64,000 bases of DNA from Bacteroidota bacterium (GCA_025963775.1 JAOQAD010000024.1:17740-81739); one strand, 5' to 3'; positions 54,950 to 63,562 are shown, numbered from the stretch's first letter. Notes: generated by a model not told the origin, from the sequence alone. Numbers and translations are program-made.

Positions 54950-55159
54950 ATGAAAAAAATTGGCATTATTGTCCTCATCGTTGGCATCGTCGTGATGGGC
55001 GTTGCAGCTTACAAATTCATTGAACAGAAAAAAAGAGGAAGCGAAGAGCAGGTGCAGGACCGGAGCCTCCCTTTCCCATGGCTTCCTACAGTTGGAGCAT
55101 TGCTTACTGCAGGCGGCATTATCATGATGGGCTCGGGCAGGGTTAGAAAAGTGCGGTAA
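54950..55159 (+). CDS. Small two-helix membrane protein, unknown
   Basis: A 69-residue protein with two membrane segments (GIIVLIVGIVVMGVAAYKFI near the start and PTVGALLTAGGIIMMGSG near the end) and a Lys/Glu-rich turn, ending in RVRKVR. It resembles DUF3185-like small membrane proteins. The start at 54950 is chosen because a longer reading adds 31 basic residues and overlaps the terminator. A stem-loop follows the stop. Confidence 0.7.
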   Translation: MKKIGIIVLIVGIVVMGVAAYKFIEQKKRGSEEQVQDRSLPFPWLPTVGALLTAGGIIMMGSGRVRKVR

Positions 55160-55164
55160 TAAAA

Positions 55165-55182
55165 AAGCCGGAAAACCGGCTT
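55165..55182. terminator. Shared stem-loop between convergent genes
   Basis: The 7-bp stem AAGCCGG/CCGGCTT with an AAAA loop has A-rich DNA to the left and T-containing DNA to the right. It can serve the small membrane-protein gene and the leftward lipoprotein gene. Confidence 0.6.
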
Positions 55183-55188
55183 CCTTAT

Positions 55189-55995
55189 TTATTCTACTTT
55201 GCTTTTAATGGCATATTTCATCGGGATTTCCTTTCCTCCCATTTTCAGGGTAAAGGCCTGGTCGATCTCGGTGTCAAGCGGCCATCCTGTGTGCACATCC
55301 ACCAGGAATGTTCCGCTGAGCTTTCCATCCATGGTAAACTCGTTGCCGAAGCTTTCCCCTTCTCCGGATAATCTCCCTTCCATCGCGATCACTGCCGTAT
55401 CGCCTTTGATCTCTTTCAGCGTATATTTTGCCGCGCAATTCATTTTATTTCCCGCTTTGATCACGATCTGCTTTTCCCAGCTATCGCCTGTTCCTACTTC
55501 ACCGGAAGGATAGCGCAGGAAGAACTGCATTTTATTCTCGGAAGAATCGACGATAGCGCCATCCTTTACCTGCACTTCCGTTTTTTTATCAAACTGCCCG
55601 GTGTACGTGCCAAGATAGGTACGGTCGATGAGGCCGAAAACAGGCATCGCCACCAGCTTTGCATCGCCGCTGAGGGAATCGGCCCCGCTGGCAGATCCGC
55701 TTACTTCATTGCCCTGCAATATCCCGCTCATTTTGATGCTTTCATTTTTCAGCTCGAGCATAACTGTTCCATCTGCAGCAGTTTCTCCCCTGCCGGCGAT
55801 GAGCATCCTAAAGCCTGTTACATCACCCGAAGAAAGCTGGTTGACCGTGAAGTTGTAGCTGATCTTTACCGGCTTGTCCTTCAGCGGCCGGAACACAAGC
55901 TTTATTTTATCGTTTTCAGCTTTTCCTGTATCGTTGCTACAGGCAGAAAGCAAAAGGAAGGAACATCCAACCAGGAAGAGCAGGTTCTTTTTCAT
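55189..55995 (-). CDS. Lipoprotein of the DUF6263-like type
   Basis: A 268-residue predicted lipoprotein (MKKNLLFLVGCSFLLLSACS, Cys19). The mature part begins with a lysine/aspartate-rich stretch and continues as beta-strands (LKDKPVKISYNFTVNQ, VMLELKNESIKMSGI, DSWEKQIVIKAGNKM, LSGTFLVDVHTGWPL). The layout resembles DUF6263 proteins of Bacteroidota. The start at 55995 gives a good signal; seven extra residues upstream are possible but less likely. Function is unknown. Confidence 0.75.
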   Translation of the reverse strand: MKKNLLFLVGCSFLLLSACSNDTGKAENDKIKLVFRPLKDKPVKISYNFTVNQLSSGDVTGFRMLIAGRGETAADGTVMLELKNESIKMSGILQGNEVSGSASGADSLSGDAKLVAMPVFGLIDRTYLGTYTGQFDKKTEVQVKDGAIVDSSENKMQFFLRYPSGEVGTGDSWEKQIVIKAGNKMNCAAKYTLKEIKGDTAVIAMEGRLSGEGESFGNEFTMDGKLSGTFLVDVHTGWPLDTEIDQAFTLKMGGKEIPMKYAIKSKVE

Positions 55996-56040
55996 TCTGT
56001 TTTTTTTAGAATACAATTTTTTTAATTGATATGAAAGTGG

Positions 56041-56373
56041 TCAGCGTGCCTTCAGCAGCTCCAGCACTTCCTCTTCTTCCCTTACGGCTGAAAAACTGAT
56101 CTCCCCCGGGAGCTGTACCGAAAAAGCGGCTGCCGGATTTTTCTTTAAAGGCTTTAATGGCACAAGCCGGATCTCTTTCCCTGCAGGAAAAACACGTGCA
56201 GGCAGCTCATCCTCCCCGATCTGTGCAACAATGGGCATTGCTTCTGCCTCTTCTTCATCCGCGGCATATTGTTCCGCCTTGAGCGCCCAGTTGGCTTCAA
56301 TGACCTGGAACATAAAAAAGAAAATTATAATGATCAGAAGGACTCCCAATAATTGTATATCGCTTATCTCCAT
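56041..56373 (-). CDS. Small membrane-anchored acidic protein, unknown
   Basis: A 110-residue ORF with one Ile/Phe-rich membrane segment near the N-terminus (about 8-26) followed by an acidic stretch (DEEEAEA) and a compact tail VRLVPLKPLKKNP..FSVQLPGEI. It starts three bases after the stop of the decayed glycosidase ORF. The membrane segment and absence of overlap suggest a real gene, but I recognise no family. Confidence 0.5.
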   Translation of the reverse strand: MEISDIQLLGVLLIIIIFFFMFQVIEANWALKAEQYAADEEEAEAMPIVAQIGEDELPARVFPAGKEIRLVPLKPLKKNPAAAFSVQLPGEISFSAVREEEEVLELLKAR

Positions 56374-56376
56374 AAT

Positions 56377-56855
56377 TTACCAGGACGTTGCTTTAATTAT
56401 TTTTTTACTTACGCTGCTTTCATTTCCATTCTGTACCCGGATAAAATAAATCCCGTTGGGAAGCGCAGAAAGACTGATCTCTTTTTTTACTTCATCACAA
56501 TGTACGGAAAAGATCATTCGCCCGTAAGCATCGTACAGGCATATTTCCTTTATGCCAGGTTTCATTCTGCTTACATCAATGATCAGTCTTGCTGAAGCCG
56601 GATTCGGGTAAACAGAAAAAATTCCGGCAGAAAGCGGTTCCCTGATTCCGGATATTGCACATCCATTCAGAACCTCTGACAGCGTATCGCGGCGGGTGAT
56701 AAAGTTCTTGTGGACAGAATCGCGGAATCCATCTGCTGCAGGCGTACCCACAATGCTTTCGATCTTATTGTAAATGGTCTTTTCCTGTGATAGCCTCCGC
56801 CCCAGATCCAGCCTTCCCACATCAGCCAGCCGCCAAGGTTCAGCCCCTCGCTCAT
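56377..56855 (-). pseudogene. Decayed GH5-type glycosidase with T9SS sorting tail
   Basis: Two overlapping frames together resemble the ends of a glycoside hydrolase. Frame 1 begins GLNLGGWLMWEGWIWGGGY, typical of the first strand of GH5-type enzymes. Frame 2 continues as SQEKTIYNKIESIVGTPAADGFRDSVHKNFITRRD, exactly as such proteins read on. One missing T near 56790 (GGCTAT_CACAGG) explains the shift. The catalytic core is then absent: the text jumps to a C-terminal T9SS sorting domain (SVYPNPASARLIIDV, LYDAYGRMIFSV, LPNGIYFIRV). A TAA lies directly before the first ATG and no signal peptide is present. Confidence 0.75.
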
Positions 56856-56925
56856 TTATGCTTCAGATTGGTATTACGAATATAACCAATTATTTCAATT
56901 TGCAATTTAAAAGTATCAGCGGCCG

Positions 56926-57468
56926 CTACAGGCTAAGCCCCGGTTTTACAAGGCCGTAATACATCACATCGATCAGCTCGCCCTTCAGCGTCATAAAATC
57001 CTTTCGCAGCACTCCTTCCTCAATAAAGCCATTCTTCTCCGCCACCCGCTTGCTCCCTTCATTATCAGTTGCCGAACGCAAAAACAGCTTGTTCAGCAAT
57101 AGCACTTCAAAGCAATAACTGATGATCACTTTTATGGCGCCGGAAGTAACGCCCCTGCCTTCGTACTCCTTGTCAATGAAATAACCCAGCTCGCATTTCG
57201 GAACGCTCCATTCAAAATTTTTCAGGAACACTGCGCCGCAGGGCTCCTGCTTATCCTGGTCAATGATGAGGAAGCAGAATTCCCGCTTCTCCTTTTCATT
57301 TTTCAGCTTTTCTCTGATGTAGTTTTTCGCCGAGCTTTTATCATAAACGGCCTGGGCTGTCTTCGGCAGGTAATTGTTGATGCGCTTCCTGTTCGCAGCA
57401 ATAAGCTGCAACAGCTGCGGGGCATCGGCCAGCTGCAGGGGCCTTAACATATAATTATCGAAGCGCAT
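56926..57468 (-). CDS. GNAT-family N-acetyltransferase (RimJ/RimL-like)
   Basis: A 180-residue GNAT enzyme that uses acetyl-CoA to acetylate an amine, possibly a protein N-terminus. Visible pieces: LRPLQLADAPQLLQLIAANR (first helix), CGAVFLKNFEW, CELGYFIDKEYEGRGVTSGAI (strand 4 and acetyl-CoA loop, variant of the usual QxxGxG/A), and AEKNGFIEEGVLRKD near the end. It is close to the ribosomal-protein acetyltransferase subgroup, but the substrate is not known. It lies next to the decayed glycosidase. Confidence 0.9.
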   Translation of the reverse strand: MRFDNYMLRPLQLADAPQLLQLIAANRKRINNYLPKTAQAVYDKSSAKNYIREKLKNEKEKREFCFLIIDQDKQEPCGAVFLKNFEWSVPKCELGYFIDKEYEGRGVTSGAIKVIISYCFEVLLLNKLFLRSATDNEGSKRVAEKNGFIEEGVLRKDFMTLKGELIDVMYYGLVKPGLSL

Positions 57469-57573
57469 CCGGTTGTTTTACCTCAAATATAGTCATCCGG
57501 GAACGAAAAAAATAATCCGGGGATGGCGGGGAAAATATTTTTTTGTTAAATTGCAGAAAATATAACGCTACAA

Positions 57574-58098
57574 ATGAAAACACTAAAATTAAGCCTCATG
57601 GCATTTTCAGCTGCACTCCTGCTGAATGCCTGCACTCCGGGCCCTGAAGAAGCACGGATCTATAACGATGAGATTATCGGCCTGGAAAACCCGCTGGCTG
57701 AAAAAGAAACTGCATTCATCGACATGCTCTCTGCCGACAAAGCGCCGGAAGAAATGAAAAAGGCATACGATGAGCTGGTGAAGCAAAGCGATGAGGCGAT
57801 GACAGGCATCGAAAAGATAGAGGCCTTTGATAACAGCACCGCTTTCCGTGACGCTGCAAAAGAATACTTTGCAACCTTCAGGTCGATCGCCACCAATGAA
57901 TACAAATCCATCCTGGAGCTGGCAGCAAAGAACCCTGAAGAAATAACGGACGATGATTCTAAAAAATACGAAGACCTGCTTGTTTCCGTACAGGATAAAT
58001 CCGAAAAGGCGCTTGCAAGGATCCAGAATGAGCAGACAGCCTTCGCAGCAAAATACAAGTTCGAGATCGAAAAAGAAGTAGAACAGGGGAAACAATAA
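57574..58098 (+). CDS. Helical surface lipoprotein
   Basis: A 174-residue predicted lipoprotein: MKTLKLSLMAFSAALLLNAC, Cys20, then a helix-rich, Glu/Lys/Asp/Ala-rich mature part with repeated turns (YNDEIIGLENPLAEKET, DELVKQSDEAMTGIEKIE, FATFRSIATNEYKSIL). The look fits the group of small helical surface lipoproteins found in spirochaetes and Bacteroidota (LIC11966-like), but without a search this is weak. The gene stands alone with a strong shared terminator after it. Confidence 0.7.
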   Translation: MKTLKLSLMAFSAALLLNACTPGPEEARIYNDEIIGLENPLAEKETAFIDMLSADKAPEEMKKAYDELVKQSDEAMTGIEKIEAFDNSTAFRDAAKEYFATFRSIATNEYKSILELAAKNPEEITDDDSKKYEDLLVSVQDKSEKALARIQNEQTAFAAKYKFEIEKEVEQGKQ

Positions 58099-58114
58099 TT
58101 CGTTCCTCACAATA

Positions 58115-58150
58115 AAAATCCCCACGAACAGGATTGTCCGTGGGGATTTT
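58115..58150. terminator. Bidirectional terminator between convergent genes
   Basis: A 16-base stem (AAAATCCCCACGAACA at 58115-58130 with TGTCCGTGGGGATTTT at 58135-58150, one mismatch). A runs on the left and T on the right let it act for both the lipoprotein gene and the leftward TPR gene. Confidence 0.88.
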
Positions 58151-58163
58151 CATTTTACATAAG

Positions 58164-58589
58164 CTAATTACAATAGTTCATCATGGCTGTGCCCGCATCA
58201 CTGTTGCCAAGCCCGCTGGCTTTGCTAAGGTCGATACAGCAGTCTTTTTTCCTGCCCAGCTCATAAAAGCAGATCCCTCTTCCGTAATACGCATTTCCAT
58301 CCGTATCATTAAAATAGATCGCTTTTGAATAATCGTTGATGGCCGAGCGGTAATCTTTCAGGTTCTGTGCTGCCAGGGCCCGGCGGTAATATGCTTCAGG
58401 ATTCCGCGGGTCGAAGCCCACAGCATTGTTATATTCATTCAGCGCATTTTTCCAGTCGCCGTTATCCGCCATTGCATTTCCTTTTTCAATGCAGGCCTTT
58501 GCTTCTTCCGGGTGTCCTTTCAGTATCTCCTGTGAGAATGAGGCCATCGACAGGAAAAGAAATGCGGATAAAAAAAGTATGTTTTTCAT
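58164..58589 (-). CDS. Small secreted TPR protein
   Basis: A 141-residue protein with a signal peptide (MKNILFLSAFLFLSMASFSQ) and about three tetratricopeptide repeats (AKACIEKGNAMADNGDWKNALNEYNNAV, AYYRRALAAQNLKDYRSAINDYSKAI, AYYGRGICFYELGRKKDCCIDLSKA). TPRs bind partner proteins; the partner is unknown. The start at 58589 is chosen for the signal peptide; a longer frame to 58628 adds 13 basic residues. Confidence 0.8.
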   Translation of the reverse strand: MKNILFLSAFLFLSMASFSQEILKGHPEEAKACIEKGNAMADNGDWKNALNEYNNAVGFDPRNPEAYYRRALAAQNLKDYRSAINDYSKAIYFNDTDGNAYYGRGICFYELGRKKDCCIDLSKASGLGNSDAGTAMMNYCN

Positions 58590-58649
58590 TTTTCGGAACA
58601 GTTTGGTTACTCTCCCAAAGATAATCATTTCAATGCAGGAAAATAAATT

Positions 58650-58657
58650 TACCTTTG
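58650..58657 (+). promoter_or_regulatory. Predicted -7 box of the PrsW-like protease gene
   Basis: TACCTTTG matches TAnnTTTG. The in-frame TTG at 58655 lies inside the box, which supports the ATG at 58688 as the start. Confidence 0.45.
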
Positions 58658-58687
58658 CCAGCTATTCACCATCCATTTTTTTCGCTG

Positions 58688-60817
58688 ATGATCCTGATCT
58701 ACATTATCCTCTTTATTTTACTGATGGGCTTCCTCAGCTTCCTGATCCAGAAATTCAGGAAAGATAAAAAATACAAGCGCAAATTTTACGATTTTGAGGA
58801 CAACACATCGGTGGTGATCGCGGTGCTTTTACTGATCGTCACCTTCTTCTCGATCAACGCATTCACGAACGACCCGGTTTTTACAGATCCCCGGGAACAG
58901 ATCGGATACGGCAAAAGCACGGCACAGCCATGGCTCGAGAGCTCTGCCTACAGCAAGCTCGCACAAGAGAAGCCGGAAGACCTTGACCTGCAATATGCCT
59001 TCATTACAAGCCATTTTGATGAAAACCAGAACATGGGGCCGGATGTAAAAAATTTCAACCATGAAGGCCGTACGCTGTACACATTTTATGACGGGCTTTC
59101 CAAAAGCAGGGACAGCAAAAAAGCCGATATCGGGAACCTGTGCCTCGGGATCTATTATTATTTCACAGGTGATCATGGAAACTCCCGGGACCGGCTCGAA
59201 AAAGTAAAGAACGACAAGCTCAAATACCTGAACACCTATCTCGGCATCCAGAGCTATTACTACAACCATCCGCTGAAAGCTTACGGACACTTTGCCAAAG
59301 AGATCAGGCTGTACGGCGATATCAAAGGAGCCTATTATCACCTTTCGGGGATCTATGATTATGAGAAGCGCTACGAAGAGATCATACCTTTTGCTTATGA
59401 TGATGCGATAAAACAATACATCCCTTACCAGTTCCGGCAAAGGGCTTATCTCTCCCGGCACGACCTGTATAATTATTTCCGGGCACTTCTTTCAGAAGCC
59501 TTTACCAATGGCAACCTGGTCGGCTTCCTGGGAGCGCTGCTCATCCTTCTCACCTGGATCTTTTACCTGCGCAGGGTGAACGTGTATCAAAAGGGCAACT
59601 GGAAGTCGATCGCGTTCACCGTATTATTATCCGCAGCATTCGTATTTCCCGTATGGCTCCTGTATGATACGTACAAATACCTGCTTGATTTTGACATGAA
59701 CGGAAATGTCATCAATGATTTTTTATACTGTGTATTCGGGATCGGTGTGATCGAGGAGCTTGTGAAATTCATTCCTTTCCTGATCATCCTGAGGTTTACA
59801 AAAGTCATCAAAGAGCCGATCGATTACATCATGTATGCTTCCATCTCTGCGCTGGGCTTTGCCTTTGTAGAGAACTTCCGGTATTTCGATAACGCGAGCA
59901 TCAACATCATCCATTCGAGGGCGCTCACGGCATCCATCGCGCACATGATCTTTTCATCTATTGCAGCTTACGGACTGGTGCTTGCGAAGTTCAGGTATAA
60001 AAAGAAACCCTTCTTATACGGCTTGCTGTTCTTTTTCATCGCAGCCTTTGCACACGGCTTTTATGATTTCTGGCTGATGAACAAGGATGTTTCCGATTTT
60101 TTCATCTTTACTTTTACATGGCTGCTTGCAGGGATCCTGGTGTATGCTTCCATCATCAACAATGCACTGAACAATTCACTTACTTCTTCCGACAATATCA
60201 GGCTGAACACATCAAAGCTTTCTTCCGACCTTGCTGCCGGGCTGATCGGGGTGTTCCTTTTTGAATACATTGCGATGGTTTTTATATACGGCCCAACGAT
60301 CGGGAACAGGGAGTTTATCGGATCCACGCTTACGGGTGGCTACCTGATCCTCTTCGCTTCCATCCGCTTAAGCAATATTGATATTCTTCCCGGCGAATGG
60401 TCGCCCATCGAATTCTTTGCAGGATTGCTTCCTGCACAAATTGTGTATGGCGATAAAAAACCAAATTATAATTCGCTGGTCGGCAAAAGGATCAGCATCC
60501 GACTGTTCAGAAAAAAAACGATCCTTGAAGGATTGCTTCCGGTTGAAGGCGAGATCATCAAAAGGGAAAAGATAGAAGGGTTTTCCGGCTGGTTCCTGGT
60601 GAAGCTCGACAAGCCGCTGCCGATCAGCAAGTCGAACAAGGAATTTATCCTGATCAGGCCGAAGGAACGTTTTGCGCTGATCAAAAAAGGAGATGATACG
60701 ATCGTATCTTTTGCATTTATCCCCGAGCTTGCATTACTGGAAAGCAACAATAAAAAATTAAAGGATTTTAAGTTTGTCGACTGGGCTGTTGCAACGGAGA
60801 TCTCAGTGCCCCAGTAA
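58688..60817 (+). CDS. PrsW-type intramembrane metalloprotease with extra soluble domains
   Basis: A 709-residue protein. Membrane segments near 1-20 and 43-60 are followed by a soluble helical region (about 80-268) that may be TPR-like. The PrsW core lies at about 277-500: IEELVKFIPF (E356/E357/K360), AFVENFRYF (E395), SIAHMIFS (H419) and AHGFYDFW (H456/D460) give the metal site. A soluble C-terminal domain (about 605-709) follows after VYGDKKPNYNSLVGKRI. PrsW proteases release regulators by cutting inside the membrane. No anti-sigma gene is adjacent, so the substrate is unknown. It overlaps the convergent FMN reductase gene by 15 bases. Confidence 0.88.
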   Translation: MILIYIILFILLMGFLSFLIQKFRKDKKYKRKFYDFEDNTSVVIAVLLLIVTFFSINAFTNDPVFTDPREQIGYGKSTAQPWLESSAYSKLAQEKPEDLDLQYAFITSHFDENQNMGPDVKNFNHEGRTLYTFYDGLSKSRDSKKADIGNLCLGIYYYFTGDHGNSRDRLEKVKNDKLKYLNTYLGIQSYYYNHPLKAYGHFAKEIRLYGDIKGAYYHLSGIYDYEKRYEEIIPFAYDDAIKQYIPYQFRQRAYLSRHDLYNYFRALLSEAFTNGNLVGFLGALLILLTWIFYLRRVNVYQKGNWKSIAFTVLLSAAFVFPVWLLYDTYKYLLDFDMNGNVINDFLYCVFGIGVIEELVKFIPFLIILRFTKVIKEPIDYIMYASISALGFAFVENFRYFDNASINIIHSRALTASIAHMIFSSIAAYGLVLAKFRYKKKPFLYGLLFFFIAAFAHGFYDFWLMNKDVSDFFIFTFTWLLAGILVYASIINNALNNSLTSSDNIRLNTSKLSSDLAAGLIGVFLFEYIAMVFIYGPTIGNREFIGSTLTGGYLILFASIRLSNIDILPGEWSPIEFFAGLLPAQIVYGDKKPNYNSLVGKRISIRLFRKKTILEGLLPVEGEIIKREKIEGFSGWFLVKLDKPLPISKSNKEFILIRPKERFALIKKGDDTIVSFAFIPELALLESNNKKLKDFKFVDWAVATEISVPQ

Positions 60818-61339
60818 ACTGATCAGCGCTTTCACCGCATGATCCAATTCCTGTGCAGTCTGTTCATCTTTCGGCTTTCCACCGGCATCAAACCTGCCTC
60901 TTGCACCGCTGATGAGCAGGGCTGTGTCTTCGGTAAAGCCGGCTTCCAGCGTTCTCATGATCAGCTGCAGCGATTCAAATGCCTTCTCTCCCATCCCTGA
61001 TGCCACGATCAAAGCCGTTGGCTTCTTCGCAAAAATAATGGTGGACACCATCCATTCAAGCGCATTTTTCAGTGAACCCGGCAGGCTGAATACATATTCA
61101 GGGCTGCAAATGATCACACCATCCGCTTTCCTGACCAGCTGACGGAATTCTTTCACCGAAGCATCCACCGGCTCAACATCAAGGTCAGGATTAAAATGGG
61201 GAAGGCTGCCGATGCCTGTATATAATTCAATATTCACTTCCTGTGAATACTTCTCCTTAATGAACTTCAAAATGGATTCATTGGTGGAATTGCTGCGGGT
61301 GCTGCCGGAGATCGCGAGAATGGTTTTCCTGGTGGTCAT
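60803..61339 (-). CDS. NAD(P)H-dependent FMN reductase
   Basis: A 178-residue flavodoxin-fold reductase of the NADPH-dependent FMN reductase family. The flavin phosphate loop is GSTRSNSTNES (about 11-21), and CSPEYVFSLPGSLKNALEWM and the SGARGRFDAGGK-type end fit the family. Typical roles are quinone or azo reduction; the physiological substrate is unknown. It converges with the PrsW-like gene. Confidence 0.9.
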   Translation of the reverse strand: MTTRKTILAISGSTRSNSTNESILKFIKEKYSQEVNIELYTGIGSLPHFNPDLDVEPVDASVKEFRQLVRKADGVIICSPEYVFSLPGSLKNALEWMVSTIIFAKKPTALIVASGMGEKAFESLQLIMRTLEAGFTEDTALLISGARGRFDAGGKPKDEQTAQELDHAVKALISLLGH

Positions 61340-61661
61340 TGGAGAAGCGGAATAGTAGATGCCAAAGATAAGCTTTCCTGAAAATTAAAAATGAAAGAGC
61401 CCGAAATAGTCCTACGAATAAATAAGGACAAAGGTTTATGTTACTCTTTTGAGGAAAAAATAATTAACCGGCCCTGTTCATATCTATTGCGGAATAAGCC
61501 AACCTTTCGGAAAGCAGGACGTACATATTGGCAAAGGACCGAACCTCCTGCATCCTTTTATTAATAAGCACTTCCGCGATAGCAAAGCAAACATATCGCA
61601 AGGGTAAAAAATGCAAATACCACACATGAAGAATTAACAAAGTACTTTAATTATAGAAATC
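61340..61661. other. 322-bp divergent intergenic region
   Basis: It lies between the leftward FMN reductase gene and the rightward 208-residue protein gene. It is A+T-rich. No convincing ORF, repeat, RNA or clear TAnnTTTG box was seen. Confidence 0.5.
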
Positions 61662-62288
61662 ATGAGAACAAAATTGTACATCTTAACATTGCTGGCACTG
61701 ACCATCCAGGTGATGAGCAGGAGCCAGACAGCAGCTAAGCAATTTTTCCAGGGCGATAAAAATTTCGTGCTGGGCTACACGAATTACACAGAGGAAGAAC
61801 GGAGGGAATTTGCAGGCATTGATGATCCTGCAGTGTTGCTGATCCAGGCGGATGAGCTCACAAACAGGGCAATGCTGGAAAAGAAAACTGCTGCGGGAAA
61901 AAGAGGCGAAGAACAAGTACGCTTACTGAACAATGTCAATGAATTGCTGCACAAAGCGGAGACAAGGAGATTAGCAGCATCGGAGCTGTTAGGATATAAC
62001 AACCGCATGGAATTCAAGCTGATGAAAGCAGCATGTATTGAACTGCTTTGCGAGCGTGATGCAACTGACAGCCTCGTGATCCTTGCGAAAAAAGCATTGC
62101 TGAATGCAGTCCGTTCCTACAGGCTGGGAATTGAATTAAGAGAGGAAGCGTATGCACAGCGAACCATTGAAGCTACGCTTGGCAATCTGCACCTCGCAGA
62201 AGAAAAAGAAAGCATCGCGATCATTAAAGTGGTGCAGGCCATGAAGCTGCTGGAAGAAGTTACGCCGCAGGTACTGGCGATCAGGTGA
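61662..62288 (+). CDS. Secreted helical protein, unknown
   Basis: A 208-residue protein with a signal peptide (MRTKLYILTLLALTIQVMSRS, cleavage near SRSQT) and a mature part that is almost wholly helical, rich in E, L, K and A, with regular repeats of leucine (LLIQADELTNRAML, LLNNVNELLHKAETRRL, LAKKALLNAVRSYRLG). A coiled coil or helical bundle is likely. I recognise no family. A strong bidirectional terminator follows. Confidence 0.7.
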   Translation: MRTKLYILTLLALTIQVMSRSQTAAKQFFQGDKNFVLGYTNYTEEERREFAGIDDPAVLLIQADELTNRAMLEKKTAAGKRGEEQVRLLNNVNELLHKAETRRLAASELLGYNNRMEFKLMKAACIELLCERDATDSLVILAKKALLNAVRSYRLGIELREEAYAQRTIEATLGNLHLAEEKESIAIIKVVQAMKLLEEVTPQVLAIR

Positions 62289-62296
62289 TAACAATT

Positions 62297-62327
62297 AAAA
62301 AGCCCAAACACAGTGTTTGGGCTTTTT
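62297..62327. terminator. Bidirectional terminator
   Basis: A 15-base near-perfect palindrome (AAAAAGCCCAAACAC at 62297-62311 with GTGTTTGGGCTTTTT at 62313-62327), whose innermost pairs form the loop. It serves the 208-residue gene and the leftward SUKH-like gene. Confidence 0.9.
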
Positions 62328-63181
62328 TATTCTTCATCTAAAACACCCATGCGCTCATCAATGAACTCAAAGAAATTGCTTTCCCCTGAGATCTCCCAGG
62401 TTTCATGGTCCCAGTCGACAGTTGCATTCGTTGTTTGCTTTGCTTCATTCCTGTAAAAGCATTGTGCATTTCCTGCACCATCCGGGAAAAATTCAAGCAG
62501 GTCATCAAATTTATAGCCTTCCGACAAGGTATCCTGTTCCCTGCAGATCGGGTTCATCATCTCTCCCATCACCCTGAGGTCCACACTGCGCAGCAGGTCG
62601 CCAAATCCATCATGCACCTTGTAAAATTCAGCAAGGTCGTCAGGAATTGTCCAGTTGAAAGCCCGGAGATTCTCATTCGGAATAGAAACAGGATTAGGTT
62701 CTCCGCCGGTGTAAACCATATAATAATCCCTGCCGTCGTACAACCGAATGTCCAGCAGGTAATGCAGGTCCCAGCCTTCATCTTTCTTTTCGGCATAAAT
62801 GAACCTGCATCTTTCCTTTAAGCTTTCCAGCAGCTGCGGAATTTTGGAGCTGATGGGCGCAAAATTCTCATCGATGAATTGTGCATTGTTCTTTGAATTC
62901 AAATGGTGCCATGGACAATCATCCGGGAGCTCTCCTAATTGCACATACGCAGCACTGTTCCTGTCTTCATAGATCAAACGTACCGCATCCATGCCGTACT
63001 GGTTGATCAGGCTTCTCTCCAGCCCTGTAGTGCGATTGAACTCAGAGGTAAAATCCTTTTTATTATCACGTTCCAGCTGCTTGCGCAGTCCGGCCTTTTG
63101 CTCTTCGGTCAGCTTATATCCCGAAGCTTTATTTTGATCCTTGTTTTTATTTCCGAATCCTAAAGAGGAGAAGATGCCCAT
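62327..63181 (-). CDS. SMI1/KNR4 (SUKH)-like protein
   Basis: A 284-residue cytosolic protein. The first 45 residues are polar and Lys-rich. The segment IPDDLAEFYKVHDGFGDLL near 175-195 and the following FFPDGAGNAQCFY...WDHETWEISGESNFFEF pattern are typical of SUKH/SMI1-KNR4 proteins, which often act as immunity proteins to secreted toxins. No toxin gene is nearby, so the role is open. A membrane-protein gene lies 30 bases upstream on the same strand. Confidence 0.72.
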   Translation of the reverse strand: MGIFSSLGFGNKNKDQNKASGYKLTEEQKAGLRKQLERDNKKDFTSEFNRTTGLERSLINQYGMDAVRLIYEDRNSAAYVQLGELPDDCPWHHLNSKNNAQFIDENFAPISSKIPQLLESLKERCRFIYAEKKDEGWDLHYLLDIRLYDGRDYYMVYTGGEPNPVSIPNENLRAFNWTIPDDLAEFYKVHDGFGDLLRSVDLRVMGEMMNPICREQDTLSEGYKFDDLLEFFPDGAGNAQCFYRNEAKQTTNATVDWDHETWEISGESNFFEFIDERMGVLDEE

Positions 63182-63211
63182 GTTTTATTGATTAATTTTT
63201 TGACAAAAATA

Positions 63212-63562
63212 TTATTCCGAACCCGAGTTAACAACACTAAGAATAAACACTGGATACAGGAAAGGAAAAACTATTGCAAGCCAGAACAGGCAGCGGAATA
63301 TGATCTCCCTTCTTTTAATTTCAAAGCCTTTGATAAATTGCCGGTCGATCATCTCCAATAAAATAAAGAGAAAATTCATTGCTGCAGTGTAGATAAGAAA
63401 TACCACTGCACCAACCGGAAAGACGATAAAACTCAGGAATGACCTGTCAAGCGCATAAAATACCACTAAGGTAAATACGATAACGAGCACTCCCGCAACA
63501 AGCAAACCTTTGTTAAGCGTTAGTCTTTTGTTTGTCCACCAGTCTGCTTTTGTTACTTGCAT
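63212..63562 (-). CDS. Small four-helix membrane protein, unknown
   Basis: A 116-residue protein with about four membrane segments (near 18-38, 41-58, 60-77 and 90-110) separated by short basic loops (DRQFIKGFEIKRRE). No family is recognised. It lies 30 bases before the SUKH-like gene and is probably co-transcribed with it. Confidence 0.65.
   Translation of the reverse strand: MQVTKADWWTNKRLTLNKGLLVAGVLVIVFTLVVFYALDRSFLSFIVFPVGAVVFLIYTAAMNFLFILLEMIDRQFIKGFEIKRREIIFRCLFWLAIVFPFLYPVFILSVVNSGSE

Noticed and set aside
58655..58687. TTG start of the PrsW-like gene
   Set aside because: It lies in a TAnnTTTG box; the ATG at 58688 opens directly into a membrane segment.
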